In this document: positions 24,622 to 33,761 of the stretch, piece after piece
Layout: each line of letters starts with the position of its first letter
Position numbering within the stretch: the stretch's first letter is position 1
Source of the DNA: Phenylobacterium sp.
GTDB lineage: Bacteria > Pseudomonadota > Alphaproteobacteria > Caulobacterales > Caulobacteraceae
Direction: 5' to 3'
Assembly (NCBI RefSeq): GCF_030651185.1
Contig: NZ_JAUSCJ010000022.1
Span: forward strand, 62,001-126,000
Length of the DNA stretch: 64,000 nt
Made by a program: the position numbers and the translations under genes
The notes under the pieces: generated by a model
Database searches by the model: none
The model's input: the letters and a program-made list of their open reading frames with translations, nothing else
What the model was told of the DNA's origin: nothing

Positions 24622-27600
24622 CCCACGCGCCGCAAGATCACGACGCCGGGGGCAATTTCCAGATCTCCTCCTGGGCGATCCGCAACCCGGTCCCGGTTGT
24701 GGTGCTTTTCATCGCCCTGATCCTGGCGGGGATGATTTCCTACGGCGGGCTGCCGGTGAAGCAGTTCCCCAACGTCCAGTTCCCGATGGTCAATATCACC
24801 GTGACCCAGTCGGGCGCGGCGCCAGGGGAAATCGAGACCCAGATCACCCGGCCGGTGGAAGACGCCATCGCCGGCATTTCCAACGTCAAGAACATCTATT
24901 CGACCGTGACGCTGGGGGTCTCCACCACCAATGTCGAGTTCGAGCTGGGCGAGGACCTGCAGAAGAAGACCGACGAGGTCCGCTCCCGCATGGACCAGAC
25001 CCGCGCCATTCTGCCCCGTGAGATCGACGAGCCGACGGTCACCCGGGTGGAGCTCGATAGCCAGCCGATCCTGACCTATGCCGTGGCCGCCCCGGCCATG
25101 TCCGACGCCGAACTCTCCTGGTTCATCGACGACACCATCGCCCGCGAACTGCAGACCGAAAAAGGTGTGTCGCAGATCTCCCGCGTCGGCGGGGTGAACC
25201 GCGAAATCAACGTCCTGATTGACCCTGACCGCATGGCGGCCCGCGGGCTCACCGCGCCCCAGGTGAACAACGCCCTGCGCGCCTTCGACATCGACGCACC
25301 CGGCGGCCGGGTCGCCGTGGGCGGCCGCGAACAGACCCTGCGCGTGCTGGGGGCGGTCAACACCCTCAACGCTCTGCGTGAACTGACGATCCCCACCGGC
25401 GGCGGACGCTATGTGAAGCTGACCGAGGTGGCTGAGGTCGGCGACGGCTCCAGCGAGGTGCGGGGCTTCGCCCGCCTGAACGGCGCCCCGGTGGTCGGCT
25501 TCCAGGTGATGAAGACCCGCGACTCCAGCGATGTTGGCGTCGACGATGCGGTCATCAAGGCGATCGCCAAGCTGGAGACGGACCACAAGGGGGTGACCTT
25601 CACCCGCATCTTCTCGTCCGTCGATGAGACCCGCGCCAGCTTCCGCGCCACCCAGCACGTGCTGCTGGAGGGTATGTTGCTGGCGGCCATCGTGGTGTTT
25701 GTGTTCCTGCGCGACTGGCGCTCGACGATGATCACCGCCTTCGCCATGCCGGTGTCGCTGATCCCCACCTTCTTCTTCATGAACCTGTTCGGCTTCTCGC
25801 TGAACGTCGTGACGCTGCTGGCTTTGACCCTGGTGGTGGGCATCCTGGTCGATGACGCCATCGTCGAGATCGAGAACATCGAGAAGCGGGTGGCCCAGGG
25901 CATGCGCCCATTCCAGGCCGCACTGCAGGGCGCCGACGCCATCGGCCTGGCCGTGGTGGCCACCACCATGGCCATCATCGTGGTGTTCATGCCGGTCAGC
26001 TTCATGAAGGGCATGGCCGGCCAGTTCTTCCGGGAGTTCGGCCTCACCGTCTGCGTGGCGGTGATGTTCTCCCTGGTGGTGGCGCGGCTGTTGACCCCGC
26101 TGATGGCCGCCTACCTGCTGAAGCCCACCAGCCACCCGGTGGAGCGCAAGCCCTTCGAGGGCTTCTATCGCAATGCTCTGGAATGGTCGCTGGACCACCG
26201 GATCGTCGCCTGCATCCTCGGCGGCGTGGTGTTCGTGGGCTCCCTGTTCCTGGTGCCCATGCTGCCCCAGGGTTTCCAGCCGGCCGGTGACCCCGACTAC
26301 ATCTATATCGACCTTCAGGGCCCCCCCGGCGCCAGCGCCGCGGCCATGGAGGATGTCGCCCTGCGCGTCAGCCGTGTCTTCGAAGGCCATCCCGCGGTTC
26401 GCGCCGTCTTCGCTCAGGTGGGCTCCACCGCCGGCGGCGGCGGTCCTGGCTTCGGCGGCGGCGGCGGCGGCAGCGACCTGCGCAACGGCACGGTCACTGT
26501 CCTGCTGAACGAACACCGCGCGGTCACCGGCGACGAATTGAAGGCCCAGACCCGCCAAGCCCTGCGCGAGGTGCCCGACGCCCGCATCACCTTCATGGAC
26601 TTCCAGGGCGGGGCGGGTCTCCAGGCCATCCTGGCTTCCAACGATCCGGCCGCGCTGACGGCCGCCTCGATGGAGCTGGAAAAGCAGATGCGGACCATCG
26701 ACATCATCGCCGATCCGCACGCCTCGGCGCCGCCCGTTGGTCCCGAGCTGATCGTCCGTCCGCGCGGCGCCGAGGCCGCTCGCCTCGGCGTGTCGGTGGA
26801 CACCATCGCCACGGTCGCCCGCGTCGCCACCGTTGGCGACATCGACGCCAATGTCGCCAAGCTGACCGTGGGCGAGCGGCGCATCCCGATCCGCATCCGC
26901 ATGCCGGCCGACGCCCGCGCCGACCTGGAGCGGATCAAGGCCCTGCGCGTGCCCACCGTCACCGGCGGCACCACCACCCTGGACGCCGTGGCGGATGTCA
27001 GCTTCCAGGCCGGCCCCGCCAAGATCGAGCGGCTGAACCGCAAGCGCCAGCTCACCATCCAGGCCGAACTGAACGGCGCCGAGCTTGGGGACGCCTACAA
27101 GCGTGTCCAGGCCCTGCCGATCATGAAGAACCTGCCCGCGGGCGTGACGCCGGCCGAGACCGGCCAGCTGGAGGCCCAGCAGGAACTGTTCGGCTCCTTC
27201 GGTCTGGCGCTCTTCGCCGGGGTGGCGATGATCTACGGCGTCTTGGTCCTGCTGTTCCGCAGCTTCTTCAAGCCGGCGGTGATCCTGACAGCCCTGCCGC
27301 TGTCCTTCGCCGGAGCCTTCCTGGGACTGCTGATCTTCAACCTTTCGCTCTCGATCCCCTCCCTGATCGGCTTCCTGATGCTGATGGGCCTGGCGGCGAA
27401 GAACTCCATCCTGCTGGTGGAGTACGCCATCGAACGTGAACGCGAGGGCATCCCCCAGCGCGACGCCATCCTAGAGGCCTGCAGAGAGCGGGCCCGGCCC
27501 ATCGTCATGACCACCATGGCCATGGCCGCCGGCATGCTGCCCACCGCCTTCGCACTCGAAAAGGGGGCGGAGTTCCGTCAGCCCATGGCCGTGGCCGTGA

Positions 27601-27758
27601 TCGGCGGGCTGATCACCTCGACCCTGCTGTCGCTGGTCCTGGTGCCGGTGGTCTACGAACTGGTGGATGACTTCGAGATGTGGCTGCGCCCGCGCCTTGG
27701 CAAGCTGATCACGCCGCGCGAAGCGCCTGCGGCGGCGGCGCCCGAGGATCGGCTCTAA
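24618..27758 (+). CDS. RND multidrug/solute efflux pump permease
   Basis: A 1046-residue inner-membrane proton antiporter of the RND superfamily (HAE-1-like). TM1 is near residues 23-43, with PVKQFPNVQFPMVNI after it. The proton-relay acids sit in GILVDDAIVEIENIEKR near 415, and the second half repeats the fold (GLAAKNSILLVEYAIERE near 930). A glycine-rich stretch at about 604-618 (GGGGPGFGGGGGG) in the second periplasmic loop is unusual. Substrates cannot be read from sequence. It completes the outer-membrane/adaptor/pump operon. Confidence 0.95.
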   Translation: MTHAPQDHDAGGNFQISSWAIRNPVPVVVLFIALILAGMISYGGLPVKQFPNVQFPMVNITVTQSGAAPGEIETQITRPVEDAIAGISNVKNIYSTVTLGVSTTNVEFELGEDLQKKTDEVRSRMDQTRAILPREIDEPTVTRVELDSQPILTYAVAAPAMSDAELSWFIDDTIARELQTEKGVSQISRVGGVNREINVLIDPDRMAARGLTAPQVNNALRAFDIDAPGGRVAVGGREQTLRVLGAVNTLNALRELTIPTGGGRYVKLTEVAEVGDGSSEVRGFARLNGAPVVGFQVMKTRDSSDVGVDDAVIKAIAKLETDHKGVTFTRIFSSVDETRASFRATQHVLLEGMLLAAIVVFVFLRDWRSTMITAFAMPVSLIPTFFFMNLFGFSLNVVTLLALTLVVGILVDDAIVEIENIEKRVAQGMRPFQAALQGADAIGLAVVATTMAIIVVFMPVSFMKGMAGQFFREFGLTVCVAVMFSLVVARLLTPLMAAYLLKPTSHPVERKPFEGFYRNALEWSLDHRIVACILGGVVFVGSLFLVPMLPQGFQPAGDPDYIYIDLQGPPGASAAAMEDVALRVSRVFEGHPAVRAVFAQVGSTAGGGGPGFGGGGGGSDLRNGTVTVLLNEHRAVTGDELKAQTRQALREVPDARITFMDFQGGAGLQAILASNDPAALTAASMELEKQMRTIDIIADPHASAPPVGPELIVRPRGAEAARLGVSVDTIATVARVATVGDIDANVAKLTVGERRIPIRIRMPADARADLERIKALRVPTVTGGTTTLDAVADVSFQAGPAKIERLNRKRQLTIQAELNGAELGDAYKRVQALPIMKNLPAGVTPAETGQLEAQQELFGSFGLALFAGVAMIYGVLVLLFRSFFKPAVILTALPLSFAGAFLGLLIFNLSLSIPSLIGFLMLMGLAAKNSILLVEYAIEREREGIPQRDAILEACRERARPIVMTTMAMAAGMLPTAFALEKGAEFRQPMAVAVIGGLITSTLLSLVLVPVVYELVDDFEMWLRPRLGKLITPREAPAAAAPEDRL

Positions 27759-27760
27759 GC

Positions 27761-29773
27761 CTAGGCGGCGAAGACCCCCTGGAGCGCGTTCACCAGGACG
27801 CGAGTGTCGACGGGCTTGGGAACGCAGTCGTCCATCCCGGCGGACAGGTATCCGCGGGTTTCTTCGGGCTGAACGCTGGCGGTGACGGCGATGATCGGGG
27901 TCTTGTCACGGCCAAGCTCCGCCTCGCGCTGGCGGATGCTGGAGGTGGCGGTGACGCCGTCCATCTCGGGCATGTGGATGTCCATCAGGATGGCGTCCCA
28001 GGCCCTGGATTCCCAGGCGGCAACCGCTTCGACGCCGTTGATCACGCACTCGGCGACCAAGCCCAGCTGCTCCAGCAGGGCGCAGAGCACAAGCCGGTTG
28101 GTGGCGTTGTCGTCCACCACCAGGATGCGCAGCATGTCGTCCATCGGCGCGACGGCCCCCGGCTCGGCGGGCGCCGGGCAGGCGGGCAGGGGAACCTGGA
28201 GCGTGAAGGTGGACCCTACCCCCAGCTCGCTGGTGAAGCCGATGGTCCCGCCCATCAGCTCTGACAGCTCCTTGCAGATCGCCAGGCCCAGGCCCGCGCC
28301 GCCAAAGCGCCGGGTCGAGGAGCCGTCGGCCTGGACGAAGCGGTCAAACATCGCCGCCTGCTGGTGCGCAGCGACGCCGATCCCGGTGTCGATTACTTCC
28401 AGGACGACCTGATCGTCGCGGCGGCTGAAGGCGACGCGCACCTCGCCGGCGTCGGTGAATTTCAGCCCATTGGAGATCAGGTTGCCGGCGATCTGGCGCA
28501 GGCGTGCGGGGTCTCCAAGTCGCCAGCCCCGGACCCCAGGGCTCACTGTCAAGGTGAAGGCCAGGCCCTTGTCAGCGGCCATGGCGCCATAAATCGCGTC
28601 CAGATCGCTGGTCAGGCGGTCCATGTCGAAGGGTTCGGGCAGAATCTCCAGACTGCCGGCCTCGATGCGGGAGATATCCAAAACGTCGTTTACGACACTG
28701 ACCAGGGCCCGGCCCGACGCGCCGATCGTGGCCAGATGCTCTCGCTGGGAAGGATTGAGGTCGGTCCGGCTCATGACGTCCACCAGCCCCAGAACGCCGT
28801 TGAGCGGGGTGCGAAGCTCATGGGCCATCGTGGCCAGGAATTCCGACTTGGCGTGGTTGGCCGCCTGGGCCTGTAGGGCCAGGGCCTGGGCCTCCTCACG
28901 GCGCACCTCGGCTTCAGCCTCCAGCAGATCCTTCTCGATGGCCGCGTCGCGGAAGGTGACCACGGCCTTGGCCATCAGGCCGACTTCATCGCGGCGGTCA
29001 GAGGCGGGAATGGAGACGGAGTGGTCGCCGCGCGCCAGGCGGTTCATCACTGCGGTCAATCGCACGATGGGGTTGGCCATGCTGCGGCGGAGCGCCAGGC
29101 CCATGACGGCGGCGCTGAGCGCGGCGAACAGCACGCCAAAGGCCAGGGCCGAGCCCATGGCGCGCATCGCCTCGGCCTTGCGCGCGCCGCTCGCCTTCAC
29201 CGCGCGCTGGCTTTGCGCCTGAATAAACTCCAGGGCCTGTTCCGCCGGTGCGATCAGGTCGTCGGCGGGGCTGGCCGGACCGACCATCTCTGCTGCCAGG
29301 GACCTGGTGTCCCGGGCGCCGGCGAGCTCCAGGGCGCGGACGACCGCCCATTCGTTCCAGATGTCATAGGCCGATTGCGCCTGGTCCAGCTGCCCCAGCA
29401 GCAGGGGGTCACCGGCGGCCAGCCGCTCCAGTTCGGCCATGCTCGCCTGGAACAGCGGCCGATGATAGTCGGCGATGCGCCGGGCGTAGAAGGGGTCGCC
29501 GGAAATGATGTAACCGCGCAGGGAGGCTTCCTGGCGGGTCAGGGTGAAGCGAGCACTGCTGGCTGTGGCCGCCACCCTGTGGGCATGGTTGTCGTCGGCA
29601 TCGGCCCTCTGCACCACCCCGAGATTGACCGCCAGGACTGCCCCCATGGCGGCGATGGCCGACAGCACGGCGGCGAAGGCAAGGGTGAGCTTCCATGTCG
29701 CAGGCAGGTTGTTCAGGCGCGCGGCAAGGGCCTGTCCTGTGGCGCCTGGGCGTTCTGAATCGCGTTCGGCCAC
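27761..29773 (-). CDS. CHASE3 hybrid sensor histidine kinase
   Basis: A 670-residue hybrid kinase. TM1 at about 25-48 and TM2 at about 200-222 flank a CHASE3-like sensor (RQEASLRGYIISGDPFYARR). HAMP follows at about 222-275, a short coiled coil, HisKA with the phospho-His in FLATMAHELRTPLNG near 317, HATPase_c (VIDTGIGV, FGGAGLGLAI), then a receiver with Asp near 597 in ILMDIHMPEMDG. It ends 2 nt from the convergent RND pump gene. No cognate regulator is adjacent, so its output is unknown; a histidine phosphotransferase such as ChpT would be a typical partner in this order. Confidence 0.94.
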   Translation of the reverse strand: MAERDSERPGATGQALAARLNNLPATWKLTLAFAAVLSAIAAMGAVLAVNLGVVQRADADDNHAHRVAATASSARFTLTRQEASLRGYIISGDPFYARRIADYHRPLFQASMAELERLAAGDPLLLGQLDQAQSAYDIWNEWAVVRALELAGARDTRSLAAEMVGPASPADDLIAPAEQALEFIQAQSQRAVKASGARKAEAMRAMGSALAFGVLFAALSAAVMGLALRRSMANPIVRLTAVMNRLARGDHSVSIPASDRRDEVGLMAKAVVTFRDAAIEKDLLEAEAEVRREEAQALALQAQAANHAKSEFLATMAHELRTPLNGVLGLVDVMSRTDLNPSQREHLATIGASGRALVSVVNDVLDISRIEAGSLEILPEPFDMDRLTSDLDAIYGAMAADKGLAFTLTVSPGVRGWRLGDPARLRQIAGNLISNGLKFTDAGEVRVAFSRRDDQVVLEVIDTGIGVAAHQQAAMFDRFVQADGSSTRRFGGAGLGLAICKELSELMGGTIGFTSELGVGSTFTLQVPLPACPAPAEPGAVAPMDDMLRILVVDDNATNRLVLCALLEQLGLVAECVINGVEAVAAWESRAWDAILMDIHMPEMDGVTATSSIRQREAELGRDKTPIIAVTASVQPEETRGYLSAGMDDCVPKPVDTRVLVNALQGVFAA

Positions 29774-29904
29774 GAGGGTCCCCGTCCGGGCGCAGGTGCA
29801 GACTGCGCGGAAAGCCCAGCTTTGCCTTAGGCCCTCAACACCCGGTTAAGGCGCAGCTTAATGCCGCGAGGCAAACCGCCGCACCCTTCTGGGCGTAAGG
29901 GTGG

Positions 29905-30882
29905 CTAACTTGCCGCCAGGATCTCGGCGAACAGGGCGGGATCGACATTGCCTCCAGATAGCACCAGGCCCGTGGTTCCATCGCCCCAGGCCTTGACCTT
30001 GCCGGCCAGCAGGGCGGCCAGACCCACCGCGCCGCCGGGCTCGACCACCAGCTTCAGGATGGCGAAGGCGCAGCGCATGGCGTCAGCCACCTCGGCATCG
30101 CTGACCACGGCGATGTCGGCCAAGGTCTGTTGCAGGACCGGGAAGGTCAGTTCGCCGGGAGCCGGAGACTCCAGGGCGTCGCAGAGCGAGCGGGTGACGG
30201 GTTTCAGGGTCTGGCGCGACCCAGCCTGTAGCGAGCGCAGGGTGTCGTCGAATCCCGCAGGCTCGACGCCGACCAGCGCAGTGCTGGGGGAGAGCGCCTT
30301 CACCGCCGTGGAGACCCCGGCCATCAGGCCCCCGCCGCCCACGGGTGCGACCACCACATCGAAACTGACCCCCAGCGCCTTGGCCTGGGTCACCAGCTCC
30401 AGTCCGACCGTGCCCTGGCCCGCGATGATGTCCAGGTCGTCGAAGGCCGGGACGACGACGGAGCCGCGCTGCGCGGCGATTTCGGCGGCGATGGCCACGC
30501 GGTCCTCTGTCAGGCGGTCATAGAGACGGATTTCCGCGCCGTAGCCGCGCGTGGCCTCCACCTTCACGGCCGGGGCGTCGGCGGGCATGACGATCAGGGC
30601 CGGGACGCCTAGCAGCTTCGCCGCCAGGGCGACGCCCTGGGCGTGGTTGCCCGACGAGAAGGCCACCACGCCAGCCTTCCGCTGAGCCGCGTCCAGCTGG
30701 ACCAGGCGATTGTAGGCGCCACGGAACTTGAAGGCGCCGACCCGCTGCAGGGTCTCGGGCTTGATCAGCACGCGGCGGCCAAGACGGTCGTTCAGGGCAG
30801 GACTCTCGATCAGCGGCGTTTCCACCACATGGCCCTTGAGCCGCGCCGCGGCGGCCTGGATGTCGGCCAGCGTGACGCTCAC
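29905..30882 (-). CDS. Threonine/serine dehydratase (PLP-dependent)
   Basis: A 325-residue fold-type II PLP enzyme of the threonine ammonia-lyase/serine dehydratase group. The Schiff-base Lys52 is in [10 protein letters not shown], the substrate loop is [10 protein letters not shown] and the phosphate-binding glycine loop is [10 protein letters not shown]. There is no C-terminal ACT-like regulatory domain, so it is the short catabolic type rather than a feedback-controlled biosynthetic IlvA. The GTG start at 30882 overlaps the VOC gene stop (GTGA). Substrate choice between Thr and Ser is open. Confidence 0.88.
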   Translation of the reverse strand: MSVTLADIQAAAARLKGHVVETPLIESPALNDRLGRRVLIKPETLQRVGAFKFRGAYNRLVQLDAAQRKAGVVAFSSGNHAQGVALAAKLLGVPALIVMPADAPAVKVEATRGYGAEIRLYDRLTEDRVAIAAEIAAQRGSVVVPAFDDLDIIAGQGTVGLELVTQAKALGVSFDVVVAPVGGGGLMAGVSTAVKALSPSTALVGVEPAGFDDTLRSLQAGSRQTLKPVTRSLCDALESPAPGELTFPVLQQTLADIAVVSDAEVADAMRCAFAILKLVVEPGGAVGLAALLAGKVKAWGDGTTGLVLSGGNVDPALFAEILAAS

Positions 30883-31298
30883 TTGGCGAACACCATGGCG
30901 TCGTCGGCGAAGGCCTTGAACTCCAGCGCATTGCCGGACGGATCGAGGAAGAACAGGGTCGCCTGCTCGCCGGGCTCGCCCTTGAAGCGGATCTGCGGCG
31001 CGATGACGAACCGGGTTCCCGCCGCCTTCAACTTGGCGGCCATCACCTCCCACTGCGGCAAGGTGAGGATCGCCCCGAAGTGGCGCACGGGCACGTCCTC
31101 GCCGTCGACGGCGCTGGTGGACTTGTGTCCGACCTCGTCGGGCGACAGGTGGGCGACGATCTGGTGGCCATAGAAGTCGAAGTCGATCCAGTCGGGGCTG
31201 GAGCGGCCCTCCGGACAGCCCAGCAGGCCGCCGTAGAAGGCGCGGGCCTCCTCGAGGTCGCGGACGGGGAAGGCGAGGTGGAAGCGGGGCAGGGTCAT
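30879..31298 (-). CDS. VOC-family (glyoxalase/bleomycin-resistance-like) protein
   Basis: A 139-residue single VOC protein: [23 protein letters not shown] at the N-terminus, [11 protein letters not shown] in the middle and [18 protein letters not shown] at the C-terminus, with metal-site His and Glu positions in place. This pattern is shared by lyases and extradiol-type dioxygenases, so no reaction is assigned. It is translationally coupled to the threonine/serine dehydratase downstream. Confidence 0.85.
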   Translation of the reverse strand: MTLPRFHLAFPVRDLEEARAFYGGLLGCPEGRSSPDWIDFDFYGHQIVAHLSPDEVGHKSTSAVDGEDVPVRHFGAILTLPQWEVMAAKLKAAGTRFVIAPQIRFKGEPGEQATLFFLDPSGNALEFKAFADDAMVFAK

Positions 31299-31515
31299 AT
31301 TCGCCTCATAGACCCAAGGCCGCCGCGTCGCGAAGCACCGATTTCAGCGGGCGCGCCTTGACGGCGGGGGCGCCTGGATGCTCTACACCCGACGAACACG
31401 ACCCTGGCGCCCAGAGGCCCGGTCGCGGTTCCTAAAATCGATAAAGTCCATCCGCCGAGGTGCCTGTCGAAGGGCGTGGCTGGACCCTCTCGGCAGGCCG
31501 GGAGATCGTATCTGA

Positions 31516-32802
31516 ATGGCCAATGTGACCGTGATCGGGGCCCAGTGGGGCGACGAGGGCAAGGGCAAGCTCGTGGACTGGCTGTCCAACCGGGCCGATG
31601 TGGTCGTGCGTTTCCAGGGCGGCCACAACGCCGGCCACACCCTGGTGGTGGGCAATCAGGTCTACAAGCTCTCCCTGCTGCCCTCGGGCGTGGTTCAGGG
31701 CAAGCTCTCGGTGATCGGCAACGGCGTCGTGGTCGATCCCTGGCACCTGCTGGAGGAGATCGCCAAGCTCGGTGGCCAAGGCGTCAAGATAACCCCAGAC
31801 CTGCTGGTCCTGGCCGACAACGCCTGCCTGATCCTGCCCCTGCACCGCGACCTGGACCAGGCCCGCGAGGCGGCCGCCGTCAACAAGATCGGCACCACGG
31901 GCCGCGGCATTGGCCCGGCCTATGAGGACAAGGTCGGCCGCCGCGCCATCCGCGTGGGCGATCTCGCCGACCGCGACGCCCTGGAGGCCAAGATCGACCG
32001 CCTCCTGGCTCACCACACGCCCCTGCGCCGGGGCTTGGGTCTGCCGGAGTATGACGGCGCGGAATTGCTGGCTGCCCTGGAAGAGATCGCGCCGAAGATC
32101 CTGCCTTTCGCCCAGCCGGCCTGGCGCCTGCTGGACCAGGTGGTGAAGTCGGGCAAGCGGGTGCTGTTCGAGGGCGCCCAAGGCGCGCTGCTGGACGTCG
32201 ACCACGGCACCTATCCCTATGTCACCTCGTCCAACACCGTCGCGGGCCAGGCGGCGGCGGGCTCAGGCCTGGGTCCCAAGGGCCCTGGCTATGTGCTTGG
32301 CATCGTGAAGGCCTACACCACCCGGGTCGGCGAGGGGCCGTTCCCCACCGAGCTGTTCGACGAGATCGGCCAGCACCTGGGCACGGTGGGCAAGGAGTTC
32401 GGCGTGGTCACTGGCCGGCCCCGCCGTTGCGGCTGGTTCGACGCGGTTCTGGTGCGTCAGTCGGTGGCCCTGAACGGGATCGACGGCATTGCGCTCACCA
32501 AGCTCGACATCCTGGACGGCCTGCCCAAGCTGAAGATCTGCGTCGGCTACAAGCTGGGCGACAAGACCTACGACTATCTGCCGGCCGGGCTGAAGGCCCA
32601 GTCGGCGCTGGAGCCGATCTACGAGGAGATGGAGGGCTGGAGCGAGAGCACCGCCGGCGCCACTTCCTGGAAGGACCTGCCCGCCAATGCGGTGAAGTAT
32701 GTGCGCCGGGTCGAGGAACTGATCGGAGCGCCGGCCGCCATGGTCTCCACCAGTCCGCAGCGGGACGACACCATCATGGTGCGCGACCCCTTCCAGGACT
32801 AG
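31516..32802 (+). CDS. purA: Adenylosuccinate synthetase
   Basis: A 428-residue GTP-dependent enzyme joining IMP and aspartate, the first step from IMP to AMP. Family motifs are [14 protein letters not shown] at the N-terminus with catalytic Asp and Lys, [28 protein letters not shown] near 130 and [12 protein letters not shown] near 300. Length is normal. GGGAG is 9 nt before ATG. A hairpin follows the stop. Confidence 0.97.
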   Translation: MANVTVIGAQWGDEGKGKLVDWLSNRADVVVRFQGGHNAGHTLVVGNQVYKLSLLPSGVVQGKLSVIGNGVVVDPWHLLEEIAKLGGQGVKITPDLLVLADNACLILPLHRDLDQAREAAAVNKIGTTGRGIGPAYEDKVGRRAIRVGDLADRDALEAKIDRLLAHHTPLRRGLGLPEYDGAELLAALEEIAPKILPFAQPAWRLLDQVVKSGKRVLFEGAQGALLDVDHGTYPYVTSSNTVAGQAAAGSGLGPKGPGYVLGIVKAYTTRVGEGPFPTELFDEIGQHLGTVGKEFGVVTGRPRRCGWFDAVLVRQSVALNGIDGIALTKLDILDGLPKLKICVGYKLGDKTYDYLPAGLKAQSALEPIYEEMEGWSESTAGATSWKDLPANAVKYVRRVEELIGAPAAMVSTSPQRDDTIMVRDPFQD

Positions 32803-32814
32803 GAACCCCAACCC

Positions 32815-32839
32815 TCGCCGCGGCGGTTCGCCGCGGCGA
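32815..32839 (+). terminator. Hairpin after purA (probable terminator)
   Basis: TCGCCGCGGC and GCCGCGGCGA form a perfect 10-bp stem with a GGTTC loop, 13 nt after the purA stop. No T-run follows, so it may act with Rho or protect the 3' end. Confidence 0.6.
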
Positions 32840-32911
32840 TCCGGTTGACCGTCAAGGTGATCTTTACCGACGCGGCCCATATTGGGGGAATTCCAGGAGT
32901 CTCTCGGTCTC

Positions 32912-33745
32912 GTGTTCAACGAAGAGAACAAGCTCATTCAGCGCATGGTCCCCATGCTGCAGAGGGTGCTGATCGTTGATCCGGCGCCGGCCAGCGCGCG
33001 GCTGCTGGCCGACTTGATGCGCAACATCTCCGCCGGCCAGCTCTGGAACGCCCCCAGCAACCGCAAGGGGCTGGAGGCCGCCGAGCAGGTCAATCCGCAG
33101 CTCTTGTTCGTGGAGTTGAGCGGCGACAATGTCGATGGCGTCGACTTCGCCCGTCGCGTTCGCCGTAGCGAGATGAACTGCCGGCAGGCGCCCATCGTCA
33201 TGGTGACCGCCACGGCGACCGCCGCGGCCATCCTCGGAGCCCGCGACGCCGGCGTGCACGAGTTCCTGCGCAAACCCTACACGGCCAAGGACCTGCTGCG
33301 CCGTCTCGAGGCCGTCACCCTGCGGCCACGGGACTGGGTGGAGGCGGTGGACTATATCGGCCCCGACCGCCGGCGGTTCAATTCCGGCGACTATACCGGC
33401 AAGCTCAAGCGCCGCTCCGACGTCAAGACCACCCCGGACGCTGCGCGCATCACCCAGGCCCTGAAGATCCTGAAGTCCGCCGTCTCCGCCGTGGCCACAG
33501 ACCCGAAGCAGGCCCTGCGCTCCATGCAGGCCCAAGGGGCGGACCTGCAGAAGGCCGCGGTGGCGGTGGGCGACCTGAAGCTGGTCACCACGGTGGCCGA
33601 TTTCCAGCGCTACCTGGCCGGCGCCGCGGACCGTGGCGTGCTGATCCCGGAAGACGTGGTTCGCAACGCCGCGCCCTTGCTGGCCCTGCTGCCCTCCGAG
33701 GAACTCAGCCGCAAGCCCTCCGACCGCGCTGTTGTGTCTATCTAG
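32912..33745 (+). CDS. Receiver-like protein lacking the phosphoacceptor Asp
   Basis: A 277-residue protein with an N-terminal CheY-like fold (about residues 15-130): VLIVDPAP, PQLLFVELSGDNVDG, MVTATATA and FLRKPYTAKDL. At the position of the phosphorylated Asp it has Glu68, and the usual Pro after it is replaced. The Thr and Lys of the switch are kept. A YIGPDRRRF segment and a helical C-terminal part of about 110 residues follow, without a DNA-binding domain. GTG 32912 follows AGGAG by 12 nt; TTG 32882 or ATG 32945 are alternatives. Role unknown; Glu may mimic the active state. Confidence 0.72.
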   Translation: MFNEENKLIQRMVPMLQRVLIVDPAPASARLLADLMRNISAGQLWNAPSNRKGLEAAEQVNPQLLFVELSGDNVDGVDFARRVRRSEMNCRQAPIVMVTATATAAAILGARDAGVHEFLRKPYTAKDLLRRLEAVTLRPRDWVEAVDYIGPDRRRFNSGDYTGKLKRRSDVKTTPDAARITQALKILKSAVSAVATDPKQALRSMQAQGADLQKAAVAVGDLKLVTTVADFQRYLAGAADRGVLIPEDVVRNAAPLLALLPSEELSRKPSDRAVVSI

Positions 33746-33761
33746 GCGTCCGATCGCCTGG

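Noticed and set aside
24393..26720. 775-residue minus-strand frame opposite the RND pump
   Set aside because: Shadow of the pump gene with repetitive His/Gly/Asp composition and no start signal; the plus-strand frame carries all RND motifs.
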